Shown: positions 50,001-61,548 of the stretch, piece after piece
Position numbering within the stretch: position 1 is the first letter of the stretch
Layout: each line of letters begins with the position of its first letter
From: Bugula neritina
Taxonomy: Eukaryota; Bryozoa; Gymnolaemata; Cheilostomatida; Bugulidae
Assembly (NCBI GenBank): GCA_964035545.1
Contig: OZ037767.1
Span: forward strand, 5,579,680-5,643,679
DNA: 64,000 nucleotides
Reading direction: 5' to 3'
Program-made: the position numbers and the translations under genes
Notes under the pieces: generated by a model
The model's database searches: none
What the model was told of the DNA's origin: nothing
Seen by the model: only the letters and a program-made list of their open reading frames with translations

Positions 50001-53000
50001 GACTTTGTAGGCGATTTCCAGTCCAGCCTTGAGATCTGTCACCTCACCAGAGACCTCAGATACAAATGTGTTGCCCAGTACCTGAGAAAATGACGAGCGT
50101 GTCTTACAGAATCAAAGGAAACTATCTTGTCTATTTACCATCAATACGTAAGATTGGTTACCTTCAGACAAACTAGAGTCTTTCAAAACTTTGGTTGTCA
50201 AAAAATGAGCAATTTCAAAGTACACCCTGATTGATTATTTCACAGCTATTAGCAAGAAAGTACATACACAATAAGCAGTGAAACATCACGATAGGAAACA
50301 TCTGTAATTCGGTGGGTAGAAGCACTGGCTATGCATGACAGCATTGTGTTGAACATTTTAACATGATCATTGGCAATAACAGGAAGAGCATCTGATCACT
50401 TTAGCTGCCTCAAGTCATATTACTAGCAAAAGTAACAATCGATAGTCAGTCTAGGAACTCCCCCCCCCCCCCCAGGCCTTCTGCAGGAGAGCTATGTCTA
50501 ACTGTGTTAAGGGCATACTTTCTCAAGAGACAGCTGTATCATGGGAAAGCTGAAGTTTACCATCAAATGCGAGACAACAATACCAACATATGAAACAAGT
50601 ACCTGAGCGGGCACAGGCTGACAAATGCTCTCTTCTGCCGACAATGTTCTGTTCAACATGACACCTGTTTTCCTCAAACCGAGCACAGTGTCATCAAACT
50701 CAAACCATTTGAAATCCATCTCCGTATTTGTGGCAGCATCAACAGCAGCAACATGTCTGTTCAACAGAGTAGTGTACAACATTGCATCGCGACAGCACAG
50801 CATGATTGACAGTAATCTGCAAGTGCCTGCCATTCAAACGATTGACAGCAACCTGCAGGTGACTGCCAGTCAATCGATTGGCAAAGCGCTTGATATAATA
50901 TCATACAGTTGATGGCATGTCACACGCAACCTCAACATTTTGAAAACTATTTTTTCTGTGCCATTAGAGCCAGAAACAAGAAATCTAGCAAATCAAGGTG
51001 GTCTCGATTCTTTTGGTCTTGAAACGAAAAGAAAAATGAATGTGTTAAAACTGGGAAAATGTAACAATGACACTCTAGACTCCAGTATGGTGAATAATTT
51101 ACGTTGAAGCATCAGTTGAGCTGTCCAGTGATGGAAATTGAATTGATGTAGTTGAAACCGACTTCACTTCAGGCAACTCAGCATAACTAGGAGAATCCAA
51201 CCATCCTGTGCTGGGCATGCTCTGACTCAGAACTCCTTGATCTGTTGAGAAAGTGTAAATATGCAGTGACTAGTACGACATACGGCAGTCTATTTCACGA
51301 GACAACTAGATCATGCTTCTCAAACGCGGAAAGTGTGGAACATGGAGAGAGTAAAACATGGAGAGAGTGGATTCTAATTACCTGGAGATTGCTCAACTGG
51401 CGTCAGTCTCATAGCCGGTGAATCGAAGAATTTCTTAGAAAAAGAACTCTTCATAAGGCTTGCGCCCAATGACAGCTGCTCTCCTCCCATCAACTTATCA
51501 ACTGTCTCAGATAACTTGATATTAGATGTCTGTACAATATAAGAAACAAGGAGCTAATGTAATGTCTAAGTAATCAATGTTGTTAGATGCTTAGAATGCC
51601 ATCAAACTGATGTCACAAGAAATTGTGCTGAAAATAGTAACAAATAGTGACAGCTAGCAGCAGGTGGTGACAGATAGTGACAAGTGGTGACAGCTAGCAG
51701 CAGGTAGTGACAGATAGTGACAAGTGGTGACAGCTAGCAGCAGGTAGTGACAGATAGTGACAGGTGGTGACATAATAAAGATAGACATTAATATGCAGTG
51801 ACAGCCAGTGTCAGAGAGACAAAAAGCGATGATAGTGACAGGTCGTGCCAGATAGCAGCCGCTAGTGACAGATAGCAACAAGTAGTGACAGATAGTGACA
51901 GCTAGTGACAAGTGGTTACAAGTAGAACACTCACTTTGACTCGCTCCAGTTCAGCTTTCAACTCATTGAGTTCAGTTTCTGTAGTCTTGAGCTGAGCTTT
52001 CAAGCGTTTCTATAAGACAATCCAAGTGAAGATACATACACATTTACTATAAGATTTATTTTTCTGAGACAAAAAAGCATAAAAGTAAGCATCCATTTAG
52101 AGCAACTAGGTTGATGCTTTTTTCCCCACGAAACACCTCAGTACCACGTACTTTTTCATAGTAAAAGCTATAAATACAACCTAAACTTAAAAACTCATCT
52201 CATCAATGCAAGGATCATTACATAATATGTAACAGCAAGAAGTACCTTAACTAACATCTGTAGCAACCAAAATTATCTTGAAGCTCTGTAAACCTGTTGT
52301 AATTTCATAATCACTGTTCATCCTAATTATTTTACCCAATAGGAAAAAAGTATTGCGACGTTGTGCTAAGCATATCTCTTACTAGGCAGCATACAGTATG
52401 AGACTGATGGTGTAGTAGCAACATGAATATACTGCAGTGTAGTCATACAGTAAATTATACTCACTTCAACTACCTGACCAGGAGTCCTGCAGTTGATAAC
52501 ATCTTTCTCATCTTGAGTAAACACTTCCAGCTCCAGAAGTTCATTTCCCAATTTCTGATTGGCGTTTTCACTACATGCCAATGAAGTGATCGAGATAGAT
52601 TAAATAATGATAAGTAAAATAGATTAAATAATGATAATTAAAATAGAATAAATAATGATTAAAAAAATATATTTAAGTAGCTTGGCTAGGCTTAAAACAA
52701 ACCTTCACATTTTTTACAGCAACCAAATTCAACATCATATATAACAGTCAATAAATAATTTCATATATTTAAAATGGTTACTTATATTATACTTTCACAT
52801 TGATACTTTTTCTTATTTTCTTTAGTAATGACGATGGCTTGCATGCTATGATACAACTCTTATAAAAAATAATACTGCAAAATAATTCTGTTAGATTAGA
52901 AACTGGAATGTTTTAAATACTAACAGTGAAACTATGAATTCGTCCTTTCTGGCCAGCGCCAACTTGGCTTCCTTTAGTTCGCTTCTTAACGAAGCATTTT

Positions 53001-56000
53001 CAAAGTCAACCTGGGAACAATAAAATACATGTTATGAGTTACCCAATCGTTACCATACATAAGCATTGTTTGCTGTGATGTTGGTGCTGTGGGTGTATGT
53101 AACACACATACTTTTCTTATATACTTATAATAAGCATATATCTCAACTGTTTACAATACAAAACATAGTAAATTTGGTGTACATATCTTGTAGATCATTG
53201 CTATAGTCGTAATGGTTGCTAATACTGTAGTTATGCTCTGTGTATATCATTATTTGTATATAACAGTATATACTACAATCACATTGACATCTCGTTCTTC
53301 TAAGAACTAGCATTTATACATTTAAATACATTTCTAAACCCCTAAATAATACTACTAGTAGCAATCAGCCATTAGTGCACACACCATGGCTAGTACAGTA
53401 TATAGCAACATTCACACAAGTTATGGGTATGGATTTATTCATTAATTTTTCTATATAAATACACGAGACAATTGAGAAATCTGGTTGTATACCGTCGTGT
53501 TGTAGCTCAGAGATCCACTTGGCTGGTCTTTGTTAAGCAACTCTTGGAATTTCTTCTCCATCTCCTCATTACTGCTTTTCCTATTGGAAAACCCACGCAA
53601 TAATTTAAAAGCGCCAAAAACATCAACCAAAAGAAATGTGAGTCCGTAGAAAATGCTTATACAGTTTTGTAGTGCACCAACACCCCAGTAGGTAAGATAT
53701 GTAACCATCACTTGATTGGTGTAGTGTCATGTTGCTAGCATAATCCAATAGAGAAAGTAAATTGGCGACATAAAACTCCAACTATGGAGGAAAGTGCAGC
53801 AACTTAGACTGTGATCTATGATTAGAAATGTAGCAAAAGAAGTTATTTTTACCGTCCCAGACCAAAACTTATTTTAAAAGTTGAAAAACCAATGCTATTA
53901 AAATTCCTTCACTACTGCACCTTAATGTTACCAGGGGTTTCTGCAGAGGAGAGTTTGCAGTTAACAGCTGATTTATGAATAAACTTGAACAGTTTTAGTA
54001 TACAACGGTTTTCATTCTATTAAAAGTCACTTAAAAACTGAGTAAAGAGGTGCTAAAATTACTATTGCAACAAGAGTTTCCAAAGAGAATAGCAGAAAGT
54101 ACAACAGTATGAATGGAGTTATGTCCACTTGGAAACTTACAAGGAACTAATCAACTCATCTTTTTGAAGAATTTCTACTTTTGCCATTTCTAAATCCACT
54201 TCAAGTTCAAGTAGCTTGTTTGCCTTCGTGTCATCAGCCTGCAACAACAAACAACCTGTCATGTTACAACAATTATTCACCAGCTTTCCATGGATCGATC
54301 TCGCTGAGATTGATCCATGGAAATACTTCAAAGATCGATCTCCAACGATCTGAGCTGGTCGGTCTGTAGAGCTCGAACTTATATCGATCTCAAGGCAATA
54401 AGACCATAGAAAGCTTGTAAAAGCTTGTTTCTAGCCTAGCATTTTCCAAAACAATACATTGAATTTTTGGTGATAATAATTTCGTAAAATGCTTAACAAC
54501 TTATCTAGGTGTCATGCAGTTATGTAGCCTGTTTTGTAAATATTATTATAGTTGTGCTGTGTTCCTTTGCGTCCTAAATCCCCTTTATCTTTGTAGTTTG
54601 TATATATATATTGTCAGTCTTGGAAATGTGTTGGTAGTGATCAGTTGTGCTTTCCAAATAAAGATATTTCAGTGAACTTTAAGTATAACACTATTACAGG
54701 TAAAAATTAGGCTATCCAAGTAACCATGAAAAATATACATACAAGTGCTGAGGCATTTGTGCCATCATAACTGGGCTCAACTCCATCTGAAATGGTTTCC
54801 TCATGGAATTTGGGCAGTTTTGCCGAAGTTGACGGCATGTCAGAGAGTGAGGTTCTTTTTTTGTTAGGCAGCTCTTGCTCAGTGTCTGCTACAAATACTT
54901 CCAGTTGAAAATTGACAACGCAAAATAAACAAGCATCTTGGATATCGCCTAATTTCAGCAGAAGTTCATGTGGACATGAAATACATAAAGTATCCAACTG
55001 TTGTGAGGCAACGCGTATAATAAGTGACATTGACCTTTCTCTTCAACGAAGGAGTTGAGATTGAGGGCCGGCATCTTCTGCCTCGCTTTGCCCGGACACC
55101 AAGTCATACGCCTTTGCTCTCTCGATGGCTGTAAGAAACAACACAGTTCTAGCAAACTGCTGAAACATTCACCACATAACATAATATGCTTCATCTCAGC
55201 ATAGCATCACAACATTGTACACTGTGCAGACGCAGTCGATATGCATTAGAAAATATATTAGTCTGAACTCAAAAATCTGCCCTCTTTATGGTAATGGACG
55301 CCCCTGTACCTGTCTTTCTTCAAGGGGAGGTTTCAGCAACTCCTGAATTATCTTCTTCATTTCTTTGGCATCCTGAAAGACAAAACACTTTAATAAGGAG
55401 GAACAGGTTGAGAAAACAAACTTTGTTTTAGAATTAAACAAAAGAAATCTAGAAATCAGCTGCCTATTGCAGTGTTAGAATATTGTGATAATTAAAGAAC
55501 CGTTAGTGAAGCAATAACTGCATTAGCAACAGTTTAGATTTTTGAACTCTCAAATCATCCAACCATCACAAGATTTACATAATAGCGTATTGATATAATC
55601 TAAACAATCTTGTAACTTTTGATTGATTGAGTCTTTACAAAGTTCGTGCATCACTACATTCAGTATGCTGTACGCACCACTTGGGATTTCTCTGCCAGCT
55701 GTAGCTCCAAATCTTTAACTCTCTTCTCCAACCGACGTGTCAGCGTGTTTGGATCCACAATCTCATTAACCACCGGCTGACTAGACACCTTCTTAGCTCT
55801 GCTGGCAAACTAAAGTCAGCATTAGGATAATAAATCACTGTTAAAGTCAAACAGGTCTCCAAACCAAGTGGTGATTATTTGACACAAACTGATATGATAC
55901 AAACAGAAATATCAACAAATCCTTCAAAATAAGTTCATAACATATGACTAACAGAGTCTGGCAGGTAAAACAGAGGTTTATTGAATTCACTATGATAAAA

Positions 56001-59000
56001 GTTTGCAACACAGAGTCCACTTAGGAGCAGTAGCGGAAAAGTTCTTTAATTTTATTATTAAATTTTGGTTAAAATTTTCAAGAGAGCACAACTTCTTATG
56101 TTACATTTCTAATCTAGAACACAGGCTGTTCTCAATTTTTCCATTACTGCACTAACCTCACAGAGTCAGGCCTCAAACAGATTTCTAGTGAATATTTGTA
56201 TTTTCTCCCACACTAAACCATAGATAAAGTACAAAGTATAATAGCTGGATGTGCAGTTCCTACCCTAAGTGTGCTGAGGGTTTCCTCTAGTGAGGCTGGA
56301 GTGACGTTGGCCACAATGGCAGTTCTGCTGTTACCACCTAGAGAGTTCTGGAGAAGTCTGGTTAACTTGCTATCACGATAGGGTATATGGTTGCTACAAG
56401 GCAGAAGCTGAAAATCAACTAAATTCAAACAACGTTTTCTCATAATTTCTCAAATAATGAGAAATGGGAAAAGCAGCGAAAGTGATATTAGCTGGTTTAT
56501 GTGAACCAGTAATTTATTATTTCAACTTATGTGGCTAGCGCATTCAATATACTCATATTTGACACAATTTTTTTTTCAAATTAAGAATGTGCAAAAAACA
56601 TGCTTACATTATATATATATAATAATAAGAAGATGTGAATGATAAATATTGATACCATGACTACACTATTCTTATTTATATGAATGGTCGCCAGCAGCTA
56701 TAGTCAGGCTGGAAATGTAATACAAGTTTTTAATACAAGCAGGTATTATGCCAAAACCTAACCTCTTTTCTGCCAATTTATTAATGCACAGAGAGAGGGC
56801 GTGTAGGGAGCTGTTTATGTGGCTCCCTTCCTTCAACCGCTGTCCCACTGCGCCAGTTTGTCCTGCCTTTTCTGAACCTGCCAGGTCCACAAAGTTCTAC
56901 AATAACATGGATTACAGAATCCATTAAATTAACAAAATAAAAGGCATACAATAAATGATAACTAAAAAACATATATTTGATGGTAAAAACCTCTATTATT
57001 TGCAAAATTATCACTTAGTTCAAATATATTAGTATTGCATTTGGTATTTTGATAACCAGAAATACTGCCTAACTGAAGAGCCGGAAATATATCTCCAGCT
57101 CATATACTGCTACTTGAATATCCCCACTCAGAAAGCTGATGTAGCAGTTTAAACAAAATAGTATAAGCTATCTAAAATCTAAAACAGTAGCCTATTTATG
57201 ATTTAATGTATATTATGCTTTACAGAAATCTTTAAATTTTACAGTATTTAGCTTCCTTTTCTTTATTATTCTAATAACTTCACAGTCATCAAAAAAAAGG
57301 AAATTTGAAACAAATTAGTGTAAATACTATTTAAACAAATTAATGTGAATACTATTTACTTCTTGCATCATATGTCAGCCAGCAATTTCTTTGGGTTTTG
57401 TTACAAAGGTACTCAAAAATTAACACTACGAACCACAAGGTAATGCATTCAATTGTATCCAATTGTGATATTGTTGAAGTTTTTAGAAAAAATGTTCATT
57501 TTCACCCAAAGTTATTTTACTTACACTTTGATCAAGATTCATGTCATCCCTAGCATAAGGAAAACTGAGGAAAACATTATCTGGTGAAAAACAGGCTTTT
57601 ATCGTACATCTTATTCTTTTGGAACTAGATATATTTAAATCAAGACATCTTGTGCTAATCTATAAAGCAGATGCTACGAGCCCTGCAAAGCAGATGCTAT
57701 AAGCTACGAGCCCTGCAAAGCAGATGCTATAAGCTACGAGCCCTGCAAAGCAGATGCTATAAGCTACGAGCCCTGCAAAGCAGATGCTATAAGCTACGAG
57801 CCCTGCAAAGCAGATGCTATAAGCTACGAGCCCTGCAAAGCAGATGCTATAAGCTACGAGCCCTGCAAAGCAGATGCTATAAGCTACGAGCCCTGCAAAG
57901 CAGATGCTATAAGCTACGAGCCCTGCAAAGCAGATGCTATAAGCTACGAGCCCTGCAAAGCAGATGCTATAAGCTACGAGCCCTGCAAAGCAGATGCTAT
58001 AAGCTACGAGCCCTGCAAAGCAGATGCTATAAGCTACGAGCCCTGCAAAGCAGATGCTATGAGCCCTGCAAAGCAGATGCTATAAGCTACGAGCCCTGCA
58101 AAGCAGATGCTATAAGCTACGAGCCCTGCAAAGCAGATGCTACGAGCCCTGCAAAGCAGATGCTACGAGCCCTGCAAAGCAGATGCTACGAGCCCTGCAA
58201 AGCAGATGCTATAAGCTACGAGCCCTGTAAAGCAGATGCTACGAGCCCTGTAAAGCAGATGTTACAAGCTACAAGCACTGTAAAGCAGATGCACATGGGG
58301 ATAAACTCACCAACTGGGAGACCAGCACTGCCTTGTCTTCGCTATCATCCACCAGCTTACTCTCAATAAACTGAAACACAAACACAACATCAAGAAAATA
58401 ATGGAATAACAGATTTTTAGCAATCTATACTGCTAATGACCTATGTTTAGGTGTGGCAGTGGAGAAATTTTGATAGCACAAGTTTTAATTGCTAAATAAA
58501 TTTTGGTTTAGTGAGTGAATTTAAATTCATAATTTTACGTTTATTGGCTACATTTAATCTAGAACACAGGCTTGTCTTAATTTTTCCATCTACTTGCAAA
58601 TTTACAGCACAAGATGCTTGCTTGGTAATGAGGAGAGGGAACTGCAATAAAATTCACAGACAATTACAAAACTTGAGCTACTGAAATTCCTCAGTTGTGC
58701 ACTAAACTGAAGATTGAGTTGGTGCAGGATGCCTCTATGATCTCTCAATAAATATATCTCAATAGTAAGGTCTGCTACACAGCATAATGCAAGAATAATT
58801 TCGAAAACACACGCTTTAAAAATGGACAGTTTGCAAGTGATGGTCATTTTTTATTTATAATCATTTCAACTCCTCATTAGGATAGCTATCACTAACAGAA
58901 AATTGTGTTTTATTAAAACAGTCTACATTTAAAATTGCGCACAGTCACAATAAACTGCCATGGACTTATCAAAGTTTAGTGTTCCAATTATTTGTCTATT

Positions 59001-61548
59001 TTCATAATTAAATTATCTTAGAAAATCCTTTTAGGTAGCAATAAAATGGTCAAAAGCAGTTCACAGTCCAACAGGTGACAACACAAGTGAAACTATTCAT
59101 TTCAAGTATAATATACTGTCTACAGTTAACTAACCATAGTGAGTATAGCATGGGATCTAGAACTTCTTTCATTCATATTAGTGGCGCCAATGTGTCTCCT
59201 TTTATCTCCTTCAGCCATAAGCCGCAACACATCTTCAGGTTTATCAACCAGCTCTTGGCCACATTCTAGCACACGGATCTCCCCCATCTACACACAGCAG
59301 AATGGCCATATTCTGACATTTTATTTTATCTCCATATAAGATATTGTATTATTTCTCTTCACAGTTACTGACATCATAATAAAAATACAAGAAATATGTT
59401 GTGAACTGGCACGTATAACATTGTAGTTTAGTTGAATTATTCTCATAAATGTATTATTGTACTGATAATATGTTTTATAAATATTATAAACATGTGATGC
59501 AGCATCAGAAATAAAAGCAAATATTATGTATGCTTCTGCTATTTGTTGTTTTTGCAATATATAATGACATTAAATTTTATGTAAGTCTGTAAGATGTTGT
59601 GAGTGTGTAGAATAAAGAAGCGTGGATGTAAAAAGATAATGAAGAAACTTCTGACGTACTGATAAACTGCACAATAACCTAGCAACAACCCTATCTAACA
59701 TAGTAGCAACTTTCTCCAAGTTATTTATCAAGTTAATGCTTAAAATATGTACCCATACATTGCATAAGCATTATAATTGGGAAAGGAATAACATAAATAA
59801 AATAAAATAATTGTAAGCTAGAGGTTTCAGGCGCTTGGTACCTCCTCTTAGGATATAAAAGAAAGTCTGAGCAGTAACCTCATTTTCACGAATTTTCAGA
59901 TTGGTAGCACCGGTTAGAAGGTCGTGAACTTCTTCATTATAAATCTCGTTATATGACAGAGATATGAGAAAGCATCTCTCGGTTGCCTGTGGTAAAACAA
60001 AACAGGAACAAAATTAAGAAAATTAGGAAAAAAAACATTCAGTATTGGAGCAGCCACACAATTTTAAGTCTCTTCATAAAGTTTGTAATTTAAAGCTGGT
60101 CTTTCTTCCTGAATATAAATATTATATTCAACCCAATCTTTGTACAGCAGCTATTATTAGAATTATAATAATCGTACTATTAACTATGAGCATTTGATTC
60201 ACTGGCAAGGAATAACAACTCCAACAAATACGCTAACAATCATGTTTAATTACAGTATCGTAGTAACTATACACAATCTAAACAATGTTCATCTTTATAT
60301 ATGGTCCAACAAACATGTAGAAATGCTTTTCTTTGAGACTCACGAAAATTTACAATTCCTCAAAAATAAGTAGCAGAGGTTGCACTCAAAGCATTTGTTA
60401 GTAAATGTTAGTCGTCAAAACTCCAAATACAAATGAAGTAGTTTAGGCATTGCATAATTACATGACACCAGTCTTACCAGCTGCACGAGCGAGAAGATAT
60501 CATTCATGGCGTAGCTAATTAACCCAGGTTCAGCATTTGAACCCAGCATTGTGTGGGTTTTTCCACTGCTCGTCTGGCCATACGCAAATATAGTCCCATT
60601 GATACCTTTAAGACATAGAAGAGACGATCCATTGAAGCAACCAACATCTGTAAGCTTTATAGTATTATATCACTTCACCATTTTTGCAGCAGCGTTATTT
60701 TTTGGCTGTAATGCCACTAGCTAGGAACTTGGACTAAGCACATTTATCAAAGAATCGATCTGAGTTGGGGGTGACTGAGTGCAATAGTTCGAGGTTCTCA
60801 AGTTTAGAGTTGGGGTTTAAGTTGGAACTTTAAACCCCAAACCCCAGCGATTAGGACAAACTATGTGCAATATGAATTCTGCATCTGTCCCACAATATTT
60901 CTAGAAATGAATAACGTATGACTAAGCGGAAAAATATACCATACAGCATACCTTTTACAGCTCCTGTGACTATATCTTTTCCAAACACATTATAAACATC
61001 TCTGTTAATTTCTTCCTTTCCAATCACATGGTCTGTAAACATACAGAAACTGCATAATTTTACAGATGACAGAAAGATGTTTTAATCAACATATTGACAT
61101 TATAGTAGAATGCAGCAAAATGAATGCTTGCACAAAAATGTATTTTAAAGAACAAGTATTGGCTGAAACATTTGGATATTCTAAGCTTCATGGTAAAGAA
61201 ATAGACCAAGTTCTGAGAGATAGTCCACAGTATAGTAAAAAATGTTTACATAACTCATGGCGACTATTCTAAAGCCGACACTATATTCAACTAATTCAAT
61301 CATAAGCATGAGTGACTCACCAAAGACGAAAGGTAAACTGTCTGATACATCCTTCCTAAAAACAGTTGTTGAGCTTGAGTCCCAATAGTCTTGAGCTCCA
61401 ACTTTCAACTCTCTGTAAAAGTCAAATTTTCTTCATTTAAAAAACTCCAATACACTTTTGTTGTATATCAGGATATTATCATTGGTATTATAGGCACAAA
61501 CCTTTCAACTAGTGGACGGATCCTAACCGCAACAATCTGTTGTGCCAT
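38010..61548 (-). CDS. CENPE: CENP-E, kinesin-7 centromere motor
   Basis: Complete, 42 coding exons in transcript order: 61502-61548, 61321-61412, 60952-61032, 60478-60605, 59879-59986, 59135-59287, 58311-58370, 56763-56896, 56264-56393, 55678-55809, 55310-55372, 55035-55128, 54743-54888, 54141-54238, 53493-53580, 52925-53010, 52474-52570, 51935-52009, 51382-51529, 51103-51241, 50603-50756, 49971-50081, 49725-49886, 49228-49354, 48384-48662, 47608-47883, 46639-46911, 45749-46021, 44891-45166, 44256-44510, 43619-43650, 42811-42960, 42263-42514, 41960-42061, 40742-40861, 40314-40391, 40007-40115, 39258-39360, 38832-38905, 38619-38743, 38318-38528, 38010-38095. Frame fits throughout: 1908 aa (human about 2700). 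N-terminal kinesin motor: P-loop GQTSSGKT (83-90), switch I NERSSRSH, switch [35 protein letters not shown] (about 382-390) is a CENP-E signature just after the neck. Long coiled coil follows. The protein ends [12 protein letters not shown] is the known CENP-E farnesylation box. Expected role: kinetochore motor for chromosome congression. Acceptor of 54743-54888 and donor of 49228-49354 have alternatives. Confidence 0.94.
41392..41914. mobile_element. hAT-like non-autonomous transposon
   Basis: 523 bp flanked by the 8-bp direct repeat GGACTAAA (41384-41391 and 41915-41922). The ends are inverted and share TCAACCTTTT (left CCATGGGTGTTCAACC, right complement AGCCATGCTCAACC). An 8-bp target duplication and xxCAACC-type ends are hAT features. 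It has no transposase. It lies in a CENP-E intron. Confidence 0.85.
42325..42430 (-). repeat. In-exon 24-bp repeat coding AANTPA units
   Basis: Inside CENP-E exon 42263-42514, four to five 24-bp units encode the octapeptide type [16 protein letters not shown]. The unit is a multiple of three, so copy change would not break the frame. It forms a flexible Ala/Thr/Pro/Ser linker in the coiled-coil tail. Confidence 0.9.
43199..43540. mobile_element. MITE with long terminal inverted repeats and 5-bp duplication
   Basis: 342 bp, starting CCTAGGGCCACACGGTGCGT and ending with the complement. The inverted repeats run about 65 bp with a few mismatches (shared CGAAAATTGAAA, AGTAGCAAAGGTGTC). Both sides are flanked by CTAAG (43194-43198, 43541-43545). 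It lies in a CENP-E intron. The superfamily is not assigned. Confidence 0.85.
44256..48662 (-). repeat. Tandem array of six duplicated CENP-E coiled-coil exons
   Basis: Exons 48384-48662, 47608-47883, 46639-46911, 45749-46021, 44891-45166 and 44256-44510 are all phase 1-1 and 255-279 bp long. They encode homologous modules of about 85-93 residues. Shared landmarks are [33 protein letters not shown], and [15 protein letters not shown]. Exons 46639-46911 and 45749-46021 are nearly the same, down to the 3' end. The first (48384) is the most diverged. Intron flanks are duplicated as well: GCAGACAACTGCTAAGTTGA occurs near 46080 and 47937. Confidence 0.93.
47524..47580 (+). repeat. Degenerate tRNA-like fragment
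   Basis: GTCCCTGTGGTGTAACGACT resembles a tRNA 5' half with box A. GGTTCAAATCC is a good box B in an AGGG/CCCT T-stem. At 57 bp the anticodon arm is missing, so it is not a functional tRNA. It may be a SINE head or a tRNA relic, in a CENP-E intron. Confidence 0.5.
50300..50420 (+). mobile_element. Decayed SINE fragment
   Basis: On the plus strand AATAACAGGAAGAGCATCTGATCA is the reverse complement of the core seen in the SINEs at 3703 and 31410 (ATGCTCTTCCT). Upstream GGTGGGTAGAAGCACTGG is a worn box A region. It lies in the CENP-E intron 50082-50602, which also has a run of 14 C at 50460-50473. Confidence 0.5.
51640..51925. repeat. GTGACA-type minisatellite beside a CENP-E donor
   Basis: Irregular tandem units built from GTGACAGCTAGCAGCAGGTA and GTGACAGATAGTGACAAGTG. 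The array stops about 10 bp from the donor of exon 51935-52009. Confidence 0.85.
53794..53921. mobile_element. TA-type MITE, copy 3 (decayed)
   Basis: The right half matches the family (CCGTCCCAGACCAAAACTTA; CCTTCACTACTGCACC). The left end is worn (GTGCAGCAACTTAGA). It lies in a CENP-E intron. Confidence 0.6.
56024..56152. mobile_element. TA-type MITE, copy 4
   Basis: Reverse orientation to copies 1 and 2. It starts GGAGCAGTAGCGGAAAAGTT and ends AATTTTTCCATTACTGCAC, flanked by TA. It shares TCTAGAACACAGGCTGTTCT with the other copies. It lies in a CENP-E intron. Confidence 0.75.
57667..58290. repeat. 30-bp minisatellite in CENP-E intron 7
   Basis: About 20 or more units of TACGAGCCCTGCAAAGCAGATGCTATAAGC. 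The first dozen are almost perfect. Toward 58290 they mix with shorter 21-bp units lacking ATAAGC-type bases and carry substitutions. The array ends about 20 bp from the donor of exon 58311-58370. Because 30 is a multiple of three, the plus strand stays open as a 10-residue repeat, which I take as a by-product. Confidence 0.95.
58450..58704. mobile_element. TA-type MITE, copy 5 (rearranged)
   Basis: It starts GGTGTGGCAGTGGAGAAATT after TTA. An inner family segment is at 58555-58590 (TCTAGAACACAGGCTTGTCT). A second right-end-like stretch (GCTACTGAAATTCCTCAGTT...GCAC, TAA) is near 58675-58704, so two copies may be nested or fused. It lies in a CENP-E intron. Confidence 0.55.

Noticed and set aside
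57667-58290. CRISPR-like array of short repeats
   Set aside because: Units are directly adjacent with no unique spacers, and the genome is eukaryotic.
57671-58369. 232-residue plus-strand open frame of a 10-residue repeat ([10 protein letters not shown])
   Set aside because: It arises from a 30-bp minisatellite whose unit is a multiple of three without stops, inside a CENP-E intron. There is no start context or domain.
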